Assembly (NCBI GenBank): GCA_018396995.1
Contig: JAGTQB010000001.1
Coordinates: 1 to 64,000, forward strand
DNA: 64,000 bases
Direction of reading: 5' to 3'
Origin: Candidatus Bathyarchaeota archaeon
GTDB taxonomy: Archaea > Thermoproteota > Bathyarchaeia > Bathyarchaeales > DTEX01
The translations under genes and the position numbers were made by a program. Shown piece after piece: positions 18,846 to 28,677 of this stretch. Each line of letters starts with the position of its first letter. Positions within the stretch are counted from its first letter, which is position 1. The notes under the pieces are model-generated. The model was not told the DNA's origin. It did no database searches and was given only the letters and a program-made list of their open reading frames with translations.

Positions 18846-19754
18846 TTGTCCGTTGTAGAGGATAAGCTTAAAACAATGGAGGAAGCTGTTAAGACTATAA
18901 GGGATGGGGATCATATAGCTGTAAGCGGATTTGCTTCAACAAGGAACGCAATGGCTTTTGCTCATGAACTCATCAGACAAAAGAAGCGTGACCTAACTAT
19001 CTCCGTCTGCATTGCAACTTTGGAAACAGATATGCTGGTAGGAGCTGGCTGTGTTAAAAAGCTTATTTATGGGGGAGGACGCCTCGACCGCTTTGGCCCA
19101 TTCTGGAATATTGATCGAGCAAAAGTGGAAAACAGGATTCTTGTGGAGGAATACTCTGGACTCTGTATTTGTCTAAAATATCTTGCTGGTGCGTTGGGGA
19201 TTCCATATATACCATCGAAATCCCTCCTCGGTTCAGACATACTTAGGAGACTTCAAGAAACCGCTCCTGATCAAATAAAGGTAACGGAGTGCCCCTTCAC
19301 GGGGGAGAAGCTTGTCCTCTTACGGGCGCTGGAGCCTGATGTAGCAGTCATCCATGCGCAAGTGGTTGATAGGGAGGGGAATGCATGGATATATGGCCCA
19401 CTTTTTGAGACAAAGGAGAAAGCTAGGGCGGCGAAAAGAGTAATCATTACCGCAGAGGAGATTGTTGATACGGAGATAATTAGAAATGATCCTGAGAGAA
19501 CAGTCATTCCTGGATACAGGGTAGACACCGTAGTTTATGCTCCATTCGGTGCTCACCCAACATCCTGCTATAAATATTATGACTACGACTTAGAGCATAT
19601 ACAGTTGTACTTAGAGGCTTGTGAGAAGGGAGAATTCGAGAAATATCTTAAGGAGTATGTTCTGGGTGTCGATAATCATTGGGAGTATCTTGAGAAGATT
19701 GGTGGCGCTAAAAAACTTTTTAGTCTGAAGGCAGATCCTTATTATGGATATTAG
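18846..19754 (+). CDS. CoA-transferase family I, subunit A (glutaconate CoA-transferase-like)
   Basis: A 302-aa alpha-type subunit. MEEAVKTIRDGDHIAVSGFASTRNAMAFAHEL at the start and ALEPDVAVIHAQVVDREGNAWIYGP in the C-terminal half fit the family that swaps CoA between acids. Start is TTG 18846. Subunit B follows after 12 nt. The acid substrate is unknown; glutaconate, 3-oxoacid and aromatic-acid transferases share this form. Confidence 0.85.
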   Translation: MSVVEDKLKTMEEAVKTIRDGDHIAVSGFASTRNAMAFAHELIRQKKRDLTISVCIATLETDMLVGAGCVKKLIYGGGRLDRFGPFWNIDRAKVENRILVEEYSGLCICLKYLAGALGIPYIPSKSLLGSDILRRLQETAPDQIKVTECPFTGEKLVLLRALEPDVAVIHAQVVDREGNAWIYGPLFETKEKARAAKRVIITAEEIVDTEIIRNDPERTVIPGYRVDTVVYAPFGAHPTSCYKYYDYDLEHIQLYLEACEKGEFEKYLKEYVLGVDNHWEYLEKIGGAKKLFSLKADPYYGY

Positions 19755-19766
19755 GAGGGGAGGGTT

Positions 19767-20585
19767 TTGGGAAAGGAGTTTGCAAAAGAATGGACTCCAG
19801 GAGAATTAATGGCTGTTGCAGGGGCGCATTTAATCAAAGATGGTGACATAGTTATCTGCGGTATAGGTTTACCCGAGGTCGCCACCCTACTTGCCATTTA
19901 TACACATGCACCTAGAGCAAAAATACTCATGGAGCAGGGCGTCGTCGAGCCTAAGCCAGTACAGTTCAGGAGGGGTGTCTCAATGGGTTTAGCTGATCCA
20001 AGGGAATGGTTTAGAGCTAAATGCTTCACAGATTATATTGATATCATGGGTACAACATTGCAGAGGGGGCTTGTGGATATAGGGATGATTGGAGGTCTTG
20101 AGGTCGACAAATACGGTAACGTGAACAGCACATTGATTGGCTCATATAATAAGCCGCTAAGATACTTTACAGGGAGCGGTGGGGCAAATGATATAGCATC
20201 ACTTGCGAAAAAAGTGGTTGTTATTATGAGACCGCATGAATTGAGGAGATTTCCAGAGAGGGTGGCATTTATAACGAGTCCAGGCTTCATTTCAGGTAAA
20301 GGTGAGAGGGAAAGGGTTGGACTTAGGGGCGGAGGTTCCTGGAGAGTTATAACTGACTTGGCTGTTCTGGGCTTTGATGAGGAGACATGCCAGATGAAAC
20401 TATTGGCTATAAACCCAAAGGTTACTGTTGAGGAAGTCCAGGCGAGAACTGGCTTCAAACTAATAATACCCGAAAAGGTTGAATTAATGAGCCCACCAAC
20501 TATAGAAGAACAGAAGATTATCAGGGAAATACTGGATCGTGAAGGACTTTACACTGGCTGGAAGCAGGCGGCTAAAGGATCCTAA
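19767..20585 (+). CDS. CoA-transferase family I, subunit B
   Basis: A 272-aa beta-type subunit. The expected catalytic glutamate is Glu56 in KILMEQGVVEP, which would form the glutamyl-CoA intermediate. GGLEVDKYGNVNST and the SPGFISGKGERERVGL segment are typical of glutaconate CoA-transferase beta chains. Start is TTG 19767 behind GGAGGGGAGGG, a very strong ribosome site. The next 203 nt hold no gene. Confidence 0.85.
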   Translation: MGKEFAKEWTPGELMAVAGAHLIKDGDIVICGIGLPEVATLLAIYTHAPRAKILMEQGVVEPKPVQFRRGVSMGLADPREWFRAKCFTDYIDIMGTTLQRGLVDIGMIGGLEVDKYGNVNSTLIGSYNKPLRYFTGSGGANDIASLAKKVVVIMRPHELRRFPERVAFITSPGFISGKGERERVGLRGGGSWRVITDLAVLGFDEETCQMKLLAINPKVTVEEVQARTGFKLIIPEKVELMSPPTIEEQKIIREILDREGLYTGWKQAAKGS

Positions 20586-20788
20586 AAATTCTCTCCTTAC
20601 TAAGTCCCTCAAATTTATTTTCAATTACCCCCATAACTCTATGTCCAAGTTTCATTCTTCCATCAATTTTTAGGATCTTGTTTATGGAGTAAGAGATTGT
20701 TAAATGGTCTTCCAGAAAGGGTAAAAAATAAATACAATTATGTAATAAAAGAGTTAAATTTCAGGTAAGATGAGGAGATGGGAGTTTA

Positions 20789-21628
20789 ATGCCTGGAAAG
20801 AAAAGTTTTTGGTATCAGGAGCTGAGTTGGCCTGAGATAGTTGAGAAGACTAAGGAGTGTGACATCATTTTGCTGCCCATAGGCTCAATAGAGCAGCATG
20901 GACCACACTGCCCTGTTGGCGTGGATTCACTTAATGTTCAGAAAATTGCGGAGCGTGTCGCAGAGAGAACTGGAGTGCTAATAGCTCCTCCAATATGGTA
21001 TGGGGCTCACATGTATATGCAGTATGGTTTTCCAGGGACTATCCCAATTAGATCTGATATCCTCAAACAGTTTGTAAAGGATGTTGTAACTGGGCTTGTT
21101 AAGAATGGCTTTAAGAAAATAATAATACTTAATGGGCATGGCCAGCAATGGGTTTTTATCGGCGCCTTACATGAGCTGGCGTTAGAGACAAAAGCTTTTA
21201 TAGCTATCGCCACTTGGTGGGAGATTGCGAGAAAGACGATAGAGGAAGTAGCTCAGACAAAATTTGTCCACGCTGATGAGGTTGAGACCTCGGTGGCATT
21301 AGAGTTATATCCGGAGCTTGTGGACATGAGTAAGGCTGATAAAGAGTCCGCCCCCTCAATTGTTGATAAGAAGTGGTATGGAAGCCCAACACGCACATTG
21401 CCGGATGAGGGAGGCTTCCCACACCACAATATAACCGCTTCGTACTTTCAAGTCGATGTATATAAACTTGGAATTCTGGGCGATGCAACACTGGCAACTA
21501 AGGAGAAAGGAAAGAAAATAGTGGATGCTGTGGTAGATAAGCTATGCGAGTTTATTGAAGAGCTTAAGAGAAAGTATCCTCCTGGAGTATCTCCGCTTGA
21601 GATGCCTCCACCAGGGGTGAAAGCATGA
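20789..21628 (+). CDS. Creatininase-family amidohydrolase
   Basis: A 279-aa metal hydrolase. The metal-site motifs are LPIGSIEQHGPHCPVGVD (Glu, His, Asp) and IILNGHGQQ (His), with Glu in DEVETSVALELYPEL. The family opens cyclic amides or formamides (creatinine, FAPy in riboflavin/F420 synthesis). In this setting it might hydrolyse a cyclic amide substrate, but that is inference. The cupin gene overlaps its end by 4 nt. Confidence 0.85.
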   Translation: MPGKKSFWYQELSWPEIVEKTKECDIILLPIGSIEQHGPHCPVGVDSLNVQKIAERVAERTGVLIAPPIWYGAHMYMQYGFPGTIPIRSDILKQFVKDVVTGLVKNGFKKIIILNGHGQQWVFIGALHELALETKAFIAIATWWEIARKTIEEVAQTKFVHADEVETSVALELYPELVDMSKADKESAPSIVDKKWYGSPTRTLPDEGGFPHHNITASYFQVDVYKLGILGDATLATKEKGKKIVDAVVDKLCEFIEELKRKYPPGVSPLEMPPPGVKA

Positions 21629-21993
21629 TAGTTGTTAAGAAGGATCAGGCCCCAGTATTTCCCGCACCTCCGCCATCAGGAAAGGTAACAAGAATAATGA
21701 TGGATCCAGTCATTGGATCAAAGTATGTCGCCATGGGCTTCACCGTCTACCCTGTTGGGGAGAAAGGGGCTCCACATGCACATACTGGTGAGGAAACGAT
21801 ATTCATAATTAAGGGTAAAGCCAAGGTTGCAAGTGGCGGTGAGCAGCAGATACTAGAGCCAGGCGATGTCGTCTATCTAGCTCCCGGCGAAGTTCATACC
21901 CTTGAGAATGCGGGTAACGAAGAGTTGCAGTTTGTTTGGGTTTATACTCCGCCCGGCGATGAAAGATCCATTAGAGAGAGGGCTAAGAAGTAA
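21625..21993 (+). CDS. Single-domain cupin protein
   Basis: A 122-aa beta-barrel protein with the two cupin motifs: PHAHTGEETIFIIKGKAKV (His, His, Glu) and PGDVVYLAPGEVHTLENAG (His). All four metal ligands are present. Such proteins bind a metal and act as isomerases, dioxygenases or small-molecule sensors. It overlaps the creatininase gene by 4 nt, suggesting a joint role. Confidence 0.85.
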   Translation: MIVVKKDQAPVFPAPPPSGKVTRIMMDPVIGSKYVAMGFTVYPVGEKGAPHAHTGEETIFIIKGKAKVASGGEQQILEPGDVVYLAPGEVHTLENAGNEELQFVWVYTPPGDERSIRERAKK

Positions 21994-22061
21994 AGGCTGA
22001 AATAGGAATTCCTTATAACCCTAATTTCTTTTATTTTTATTAAGTTATTGGGGGGTAGCTA

Positions 22062-23885
22062 TTGTTCGGTTATATGGGGAAGATCTTATGGATCGATTTA
22101 ACAGAGGAGAGAGTCTCAGCGGAGAGTCTCCCAGAGGAATTTGCGAGGAAATATATTGGCGGCTCTGGGCTAGCAGCTAAAATAATTTATGAGAAGATGC
22201 CTAAAGATATTGAACCATTTGACCCAGAGTCTATGCTAATATTTGCTACAGGACCCTTAACTGGCACGCCAACTCCATGTAGCGGGAGAATCTCTATATG
22301 TGCTAGATCTCCCCTCGGGATATGGGGTGAGTCACATGCTGGAAGCATGTTTGGGCCATACCTAAAGAAAGCTGGCTTTGATGCAATTGTAATTAAGGGT
22401 AAGGCTAAAAAGCCCACATACATCTGGATAGATGATGGTGAAGTTGAGTTCAGAAGTGCTGAGAAGATTTGGGGTAAAGACGTCTATGAAACCTATGAGA
22501 TCATTATGGAGGAGCTTAAGGATAAATCCATAAAGATAGCGGCTATAGGACCAGCTGGAGAAAACCTCGTAAAATATGCATCAATCATCTGCGGTGTTGG
22601 GAAGGCTGGCAGATCTGGGATGGGCGCGGTTATGGGGTCAAAGAATCTAAAGGCAATCGCTGTTAGAGGGACTAAGAGAATTCCCCTAGCAAAAGAGGAT
22701 GAACTTAAGGACTTCGCTAAAGAGGTTCAGATACAATTAATAAAGAGCTCCGCTGCTCAAAGTCTCCACAATTATGGTACTGGTGGAGGAATGGAGGCTT
22801 ACTATCAGTTAGGCAATATTCCAATAAAGAATCAAGGTGAAGGAGTCTGGGACGAAGCTAAAGTTGAAAAGATTGGGGGAAAAAGAATGTCCCAAACAAT
22901 CCTAGATAAAATAACCCCGTGCTGTAACTGTGTGATCGGATGCAAAAGAACAGTGTATATAAGGGAGGGCAAGTATGCTGGTCTCAAAGCTGATGGACCG
23001 GAATTCGAGACATTATGCATGCTTGGATCTAACCTCCTTAATGACAATTTAGAGCTAATTGTTAAGGCAAATGATCTCTGCAATCGCTTAGGGATAGACA
23101 CTATATCCATAGGCGGAGTTCTAGCATTTGCGATGGAAGCGTATGAGAAGGGTCTCCTAACAAAGGATGACACTGGTGGGCTGGAGCTTAAATGGGGTCC
23201 CTCGGAGGAGATTCTAGAGCTGATAAGGCGTATAGCTTATAGAGAGGGAATAGGAGATCTTATGGCTGAGGGTGTACGGGAGTTCTCTAGAAGGCTGGGC
23301 GGTGGAAGCGAGTACTTTGCCTTGCATGTTAAGGGGCTTGAGGTCCCTGCTCATAATCCGCGAGCCTTCTTTGGACACGCGTTAAGTTACGCTACAATGA
23401 ATAGGGGTGCCTGCCACTTAGCCTGGCCGCACAACCCAGATAGAGGAAGGCTGGTTCCGGAAATTGGTATAACGGCGGCAACTAACAGGTTTGAGTCAAA
23501 GGGGAAAGCTGTTGTTGTAAAGAAGATGCAAGATTACATGGAGTTATATGACCTTTTAGTGATCTGCAAATATGCGGCTTCAGCTGGGCTGACACTTACA
23601 CAGCTTACAAAGTTCTATGAGCTCGTTACCGGGAGGGCGATTACTATAGAGGAAATTATGAAGGTGGGTGAAAGATCGTTTAATTTGAAGAGGATTTTGA
23701 ATTGCATGTGGGGGGTTACATCAAGGGACGATGTGCTTCCCAAGAGACTTTTGGAGCCGCAGGAAGGAGGTACTATGCGTAATGTTCCCGACATGGATTT
23801 AATGTTGAAAGAGTACTATGAGGTCAGGGGATGGACGCCTGAAGGTACTCCTTCAAAAGAGAAAATACAAGAGCTTGAAATCTAG
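22062..23885 (+). CDS. Tungsten aldehyde:ferredoxin oxidoreductase (first copy)
   Basis: A 607-aa AOR-family enzyme that oxidises aldehydes to acids with ferredoxin. It starts FGYMGKILWIDLTEE as the family does. GRSGMGAVMGSKNLKAIAVRG contacts tungstopterin, and CCNCVIGC near residue 290 with a later Cys (LCMLGSNLL) binds the [4Fe-4S] cluster. Start is TTG 22062 after GGGGGGT. It lies downstream of the CoA-transferase and cupin genes; convergent with the CaiB-like gene. Which aldehyde it prefers (AOR, FOR, GOR or a benzoyl-CoA-reductase relative) is not clear. Confidence 0.93.
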   Translation: MFGYMGKILWIDLTEERVSAESLPEEFARKYIGGSGLAAKIIYEKMPKDIEPFDPESMLIFATGPLTGTPTPCSGRISICARSPLGIWGESHAGSMFGPYLKKAGFDAIVIKGKAKKPTYIWIDDGEVEFRSAEKIWGKDVYETYEIIMEELKDKSIKIAAIGPAGENLVKYASIICGVGKAGRSGMGAVMGSKNLKAIAVRGTKRIPLAKEDELKDFAKEVQIQLIKSSAAQSLHNYGTGGGMEAYYQLGNIPIKNQGEGVWDEAKVEKIGGKRMSQTILDKITPCCNCVIGCKRTVYIREGKYAGLKADGPEFETLCMLGSNLLNDNLELIVKANDLCNRLGIDTISIGGVLAFAMEAYEKGLLTKDDTGGLELKWGPSEEILELIRRIAYREGIGDLMAEGVREFSRRLGGGSEYFALHVKGLEVPAHNPRAFFGHALSYATMNRGACHLAWPHNPDRGRLVPEIGITAATNRFESKGKAVVVKKMQDYMELYDLLVICKYAASAGLTLTQLTKFYELVTGRAITIEEIMKVGERSFNLKRILNCMWGVTSRDDVLPKRLLEPQEGGTMRNVPDMDLMLKEYYEVRGWTPEGTPSKEKIQELEI

Positions 23886-23925
23886 CAATAAACTAAAAAA
23901 ATAAAAAGAGGAAAACGTGGTTATT

Positions 23926-25212
23926 TTACGGGAAATTTATTACACCTTTATTCTTTAGTTCCATTATTTCTTCATCACTTAATTCAAGCAATCCCTTTAG
24001 AATCTTTACCGTATCTTCACCTATTCTTGTGGGTCCCCTCCACACTCTGCCAGGGGTCTTTGAGAACTTTGGAACAACACCCATTTGTTTAATTGTTCTC
24101 CCGGTCACCATCTCAAAAACCTCTATTATGTCTCCGCGCTGAAGCCAGTGGCTATCTTTAATAATATCTTCTGGCGTTGTTACTCTTGAGCAAGGTATAC
24201 GCCATTTGGCAAAATAATTTTCAAGCTCCTCCTTTGTATACTTTGCGAAACACTCAGTTATTATTTTATACAGTTGGCTACCTTTGGGAGAATCACGTAC
24301 TTGGCACTCTTCATATGGAAAATCGTCAGGGTTTATGCCTGTAAGTCCTGAGAGAGCTTCTATAAACCTGCGATAAACAGCTGGTCCAACTGCTCCAAGA
24401 GCTATCCAGCCGTCTTTCGCTCTATAAAGACCATAAGGCTGCGTTCTAGGATGCGTCTTTTCGTAGCCCCGCCAATCCATGTAACCATCTAAATTAAAGT
24501 ATAATGTATAGTAGAACTCAAGAATCCTCGCTATAGCCTCAAACTGAGCTACATCGACAACCTGCCCCTCTCCAGTTTTTTGTGCATGGATGTATGCTGC
24601 TAGCGCTCCCACCGCGCCGAAGAGAGCTGTAATGTAATCGCCCGTGTAGAACGGGATTCTAATAACGTCGTCGCTGGGGGCCATAAACGCTTTATTCCAG
24701 CCTGAATAGGCCTGCGCAATAAGGTCATAAGATGCTCTGGAACACTTCTCTGGATCTCCTCCAAATTTAGCTTTTCCATATCCGCTTACATGTACAATGA
24801 CAATTTTCGGGTTCACACTTAATATTTGCTCATCTGAAATCCCAAATCTCTCTTCCAGCCAGACCATATTCTCGATGAAAATATCGGATTGATTAATGAG
24901 ACCATAGAAGATCTCCTTTCCCTCCTCCGTTCTAAGATTAAGGGCTATGTGAAGCCTATTTCTTACACTGGAAGCATATTCAGAACCTATCCTTCTTCCA
25001 TCCCCCTCTATAAAGGGGCCCACGTACCTCCACGCCTCTCCATCAGTTCCCTCAATATGTATTAATTCGGCGCCACAGTCCGCTAATAATATGCCGATAA
25101 ATGGGCCGGCAACTATGCTTCCAGCACTTAGAACCCTTATTCCACTTAAAGGTCCATGGGACGGAGCGAATAAAGGAGCACTCTTTCTCTTAAGATTCCT
25201 AAGAGACTTCAT
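23926..25212 (-). CDS. Class III (CaiB/BaiF) CoA-transferase
   Basis: A roughly 428-aa family III CoA-transferase that moves CoA between carboxylic acids. The N-terminal LSGIRVLSAGSIVAGPFIGILLADCGAELIHIE fold and the catalytic aspartate in SYDLIAQAYSGW are present. The frame opens at GTG 25230, but GGAGGAT precedes ATG 25212 at proper distance. Together with the family I transferase this gives two separate CoA-activation routes in one island. It is convergent with the tungsten oxidoreductase and in line with the downstream-reading hydratase fusion gene. Confidence 0.88.
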   Translation of the reverse strand: MKSLRNLKRKSAPLFAPSHGPLSGIRVLSAGSIVAGPFIGILLADCGAELIHIEGTDGEAWRYVGPFIEGDGRRIGSEYASSVRNRLHIALNLRTEEGKEIFYGLINQSDIFIENMVWLEERFGISDEQILSVNPKIVIVHVSGYGKAKFGGDPEKCSRASYDLIAQAYSGWNKAFMAPSDDVIRIPFYTGDYITALFGAVGALAAYIHAQKTGEGQVVDVAQFEAIARILEFYYTLYFNLDGYMDWRGYEKTHPRTQPYGLYRAKDGWIALGAVGPAVYRRFIEALSGLTGINPDDFPYEECQVRDSPKGSQLYKIITECFAKYTKEELENYFAKWRIPCSRVTTPEDIIKDSHWLQRGDIIEVFEMVTGRTIKQMGVVPKFSKTPGRVWRGPTRIGEDTVKILKGLLELSDEEIMELKNKGVINFP

Positions 25213-25308
25213 ATAGCCAGCATCCTCCACAGTAACATTTTACAGTCAATAATAGCATATAGGTTGAAGATTAAAAAAATAAAGATTATGGAAACTTACT
25301 TTCTTTAA

Positions 25309-27282
25309 TTAACGCCCTTTAAAGTTTGGTGTTCTCCTGTATGTAAATGCTTGAATTCCCTCTGCAACATCGTCTGTGAGAGATATGTCTCCAGAGGCCT
25401 CTGATTCGAGTAGGCATCCGGTCTCTAATGCTGGCATAACACCATACGCTATAATCTTCTTCAAGTACTTGACGGCTACCGGTGGTAGCGAGGCCACATT
25501 ACTTGCAAATTTTAAGGCTTTCTCCCAGAACTCTTCATCCTTATAGACTTCTGAAACTAATCCAAGACTAAGGGCTGTTTGTGCATCAATATTCTTCCGG
25601 AGCATTATTATCTCCTTAAGTTTACTAACTCCAATCATGTAAGCGAGCCTTTGCGTTCCACCCCAGCCTGGAGTTATACCTAAGCCGAGTTCAGGCAGAC
25701 CGAGATAGGCTTTCTCACTCATAACCCTTAAGTCACATGCGAGGGCTAGCTCAAATCCCCCGCCTAAAGCTGGCCCATTAATTGCAGCGATCACTGGCTT
25801 TGGATAAAGCTCTATCTTCCTAAAGACTCTATGACCCATCTGACTTGTCTCGGTAACTAGTTCTGGTCTTCCAGAGGCAAACATTGATATATCTGCGCCT
25901 GCACAGAAGTTCCTGCCGACACCAGTAATAATTATAGCTTTTACATCTTCATCTTCTTCAAACATTTCAAGAGCGTCCTCGATCTCCGCGAGGAAAGTCA
26001 TGTTAAGGGCGTTGGCCCTCCTAGGTCTGTTGAGTCTGATAACGCCTATCCTATCAATCTTCTCAGTTAAAACAAACTCATAATTACCCTTTCCATATTT
26101 GTAGAAGCCTTCCCCAGTCTTCCTTCCAAGCTTCCCCTCTTGGAGCATCTTTTCCAGAACCGGGTTTACTTTATATCTATCTTCTCTATACTTCTCGTAA
26201 AGCTCATTTAACTTAGCTACAATTTTATCTATCCCAACTTCATCAGCCATTCTTAGCAGGCCTCTTGGATAGTTAAGTCCATGCAGGACTGCGAGGTCTA
26301 CTTCCTCTGGCGTAGCAACACCCTTCTCAATTAGCCATGCAGCCTCATTAACTGCTGGAGCCAATAATCTAAGCAGATCAAATTTAGCTCCGGCCCTAAG
26401 GGGCACCTCATTGGTCTTTCCTCCAGTCCAATCATAGAATCCCTTTCCAGTCTTCTTTCCAAGGTGTCCAGCCTTATAGAGTTTCTCAAAGAGGGGTGCT
26501 GGCCTATAAGTCTCGCCGAGCTTTTCCCTGAAGTACTGGAGCACGTGGTAACTGAGGTCTATGCATCCATTACCAAGGAGGTCGTGTAGCTCAAAGAGCC
26601 CCATTGGTAGCCCCATTCTATACTTTACTGCAGAATCTATTTCCTCAATAGTTCCCTCGCCCATATCAACGGCCCATGCAGCCTCATTTGCCATAGTATT
26701 GAAGATTCTATTTGCGATGAAGCCTGGAACGTCCTTTCTAACGTGGACTACCACCCTCTCAATCTTCTTTGAGAATTCCTCAACAATCTTAGCTGTCTCC
26801 TCGCTAGTCCTCTCGCCCCATACGATTTCGAGAAGTCTAAGAACCTTTGGCGGATTAAAGAAGTGCATACCGATGAACTTGTCGGGCCTATTTGTCGCCT
26901 TAGCCAACTCAGTTATACTAAGGGATGATGTATTAGACGCTAGGATCGCATGCTTAGGAGCATATTTATCGATCTCGCTGAACACTTTCTTCTTTAAATC
27001 GAGGTTTTCAGGTATGGCTTCTATTACTAAGTCTACGTCTTTAACAGCCTCCTCCAGGTTAATGGTGGTTGTTATTCTACTCATGACAGCATCAATATTC
27101 TCCTTAAGGTATCCTCGCTCATAGCTGCTCTTTAGACCTTCCCTGATTCTTTCAAGGGCTCTCCTAAGTATATCCTCGCTTATATCCTCCAGTTTCACGG
27201 TAAAGCCGTAAGAAGCAACCACTTCGGCTATAGCTGAACCCATTACGCCAGCTCCGACTACCGCAACTTTCTTTATTTCCAT
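25309..27282 (-). CDS. 3-hydroxyacyl-CoA dehydrogenase / enoyl-CoA hydratase fusion
   Basis: A 657-aa bifunctional beta-oxidation enzyme. Order: NAD-binding domain (GAGVMGSAIAEVVASYG at residue 11), two dehydrogenase C-terminal domains (first GKGFYDW, second GEGFYKY), then the hydratase domain from about residue 405. Catalytic His is in GMHFFNPP; both hydratase glutamates are in GGGFELALACD and LPELGLGITPGWGGTQ. The dehydrogenase-first order matches archaeal enzymes such as crotonyl-CoA hydratase/3-hydroxybutyryl-CoA dehydrogenase and is opposite to bacterial FadB. It could run in either direction. ATG 27282 is followed 200 nt away by the divergent thiolase gene. Confidence 0.93.
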   Translation of the reverse strand: MEIKKVAVVGAGVMGSAIAEVVASYGFTVKLEDISEDILRRALERIREGLKSSYERGYLKENIDAVMSRITTTINLEEAVKDVDLVIEAIPENLDLKKKVFSEIDKYAPKHAILASNTSSLSITELAKATNRPDKFIGMHFFNPPKVLRLLEIVWGERTSEETAKIVEEFSKKIERVVVHVRKDVPGFIANRIFNTMANEAAWAVDMGEGTIEEIDSAVKYRMGLPMGLFELHDLLGNGCIDLSYHVLQYFREKLGETYRPAPLFEKLYKAGHLGKKTGKGFYDWTGGKTNEVPLRAGAKFDLLRLLAPAVNEAAWLIEKGVATPEEVDLAVLHGLNYPRGLLRMADEVGIDKIVAKLNELYEKYREDRYKVNPVLEKMLQEGKLGRKTGEGFYKYGKGNYEFVLTEKIDRIGVIRLNRPRRANALNMTFLAEIEDALEMFEEDEDVKAIIITGVGRNFCAGADISMFASGRPELVTETSQMGHRVFRKIELYPKPVIAAINGPALGGGFELALACDLRVMSEKAYLGLPELGLGITPGWGGTQRLAYMIGVSKLKEIIMLRKNIDAQTALSLGLVSEVYKDEEFWEKALKFASNVASLPPVAVKYLKKIIAYGVMPALETGCLLESEASGDISLTDDVAEGIQAFTYRRTPNFKGR

Positions 27283-27427
27283 TCTAAATCACACCGTTTG
27301 ACTCGCTTTTAAAGATAATATCTAGCTGACTCTTTTAAACCTTTATCCTTAAATATCACAGACATCTAAACTATAGTTAATTCAAAAAGACTTAAACTAA
27401 ATAAACCTGAAAAACAAGTTTAAAAAA

Positions 27428-27437
27428 CTTTTAAATA
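27428..27437 (+). promoter_or_regulatory. TATA-box promoter of the thiolase operon
   Basis: CTTTTAAATA lies about 46-55 nt before the TTG start at 27483, with purines just upstream (BRE-like). Transcription would begin near 27460, leaving a short leader with the strong ribosome site GGAGGGG at 27469-27475. Sequence fit only. Confidence 0.55.
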
Positions 27438-27482
27438 GCTTTCTATTCTAATTCTTTTAATTTACCCTGGAGGGGAAAATTA

Positions 27483-28676
27483 TTGCCAGGGGTAAAGGAT
27501 AAAGTTGCTATAATTGGGATGGGCTGCACAAGGTTTAGTGAGCACTGGGATAAGAGCGTCAACGACTTAATTGTTGAAGCTTGTTATGAGGCTTTTGAGG
27601 ATGCTGGAATAGAGCCTAAAGATATTCAGGCGGCCTGGATTGCTACAGCCTGGAGCGGTGAGCTCGGTCGTACCTTAGCATACCCCCTCAAATTGAATTT
27701 CATACCGGTAACAAGAGTTGAGAATAGATGTGCTAGTGGGCATGATGCTTTTATAAATGCTTGTTATGCTGTGGCTTGCGGGGCTTTTGACGTAGTCTTG
27801 GTTTGTGGAGCTGAGAAATTAAAGGATACGGGGTTACCGATTCCTGGAGACTATAACCCAACGACCCTCTACACAAGTAGGGTTGATACAGGATACCTTC
27901 CAGTAACTGCTTGGGCCATGTTCGCCTTAAGATATTTCCACCATTACGGCATTCCAATTGAGGAGGGTAGAAGAATCTTGTCTAAGATAGCCGTTAAGAA
28001 TCACTTTAACGGTTATTTAGCTCCGAAAGCTCAATTTCGCCGCAGAATAACACTTGAAGAGGCTCTTAAAGCCCCGATTATAGCATGGCCGCTGGGGCTC
28101 TATGATTGCTGTGGGATAGCTGATGGCGCCGCCGCAGCGATACTCGTTAGAGCTGATTTGGCGAGAAATTACAGGGATGATTATGTGCTTGTTAAGGGAG
28201 TGGGCATGAGTACTGGCGTATATCAAGGCCAGATAATGGATGACTTTCCTTTGGCATATATCGAAGAGAATTTTAGAGCTTCAAGGATGGCTTATAAGGA
28301 AGCTGGAATAGAGAATCCGAGAAAGCAGCTGGATTTAGCCGAGGTTCACGACTGCTTCACAATTCATGAACTCGTTATCTACGAGGACTTAGGTTTTTCC
28401 CCGAGGGGCAAGGCGAAAGAAGATGTTGAGAATGGAACATTTGAGCTGAAGGGTGAGCTTCCAGTGAATACTGATGGCGGACTAAAATGCTTTGGGCATC
28501 CCTTAGGAGCTACAGGACTAAGAATGATCTATGAGGTTTATAAGCAGCTTCAGGGGAAAGCTGATCAACGTCAAGTTGAAATAAGAAACCAACGGGGGCT
28601 GACACATACGTGCGGTGGAACCCCAATAGATGCTCAGACAGCCGCCGTGGCTATTCTTGGTTTAAGGGGGGTATAA
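27483..28676 (+). CDS. SCPx-type thiolase (acetyl-CoA C-acyltransferase family)
   Basis: A 397-aa thiolase. Catalytic Cys83 lies in ENRCASGHDAF, His in EVHDCFTIHE, His in CFGHPLGATG, and the C-terminal Cys in THTCGGTP, so all active residues are present. The form is that of archaeal and SCP2/BbsB-like thiolases, which work with a separate DUF35 partner. That partner is supplied by the next gene, one base later. TTG 27483 follows GGAGGGG. It would cleave or form 3-oxoacyl-CoA. Confidence 0.92.
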   Translation: MPGVKDKVAIIGMGCTRFSEHWDKSVNDLIVEACYEAFEDAGIEPKDIQAAWIATAWSGELGRTLAYPLKLNFIPVTRVENRCASGHDAFINACYAVACGAFDVVLVCGAEKLKDTGLPIPGDYNPTTLYTSRVDTGYLPVTAWAMFALRYFHHYGIPIEEGRRILSKIAVKNHFNGYLAPKAQFRRRITLEEALKAPIIAWPLGLYDCCGIADGAAAAILVRADLARNYRDDYVLVKGVGMSTGVYQGQIMDDFPLAYIEENFRASRMAYKEAGIENPRKQLDLAEVHDCFTIHELVIYEDLGFSPRGKAKEDVENGTFELKGELPVNTDGGLKCFGHPLGATGLRMIYEVYKQLQGKADQRQVEIRNQRGLTHTCGGTPIDAQTAAVAILGLRGV

Positions 28677-28677
28677 C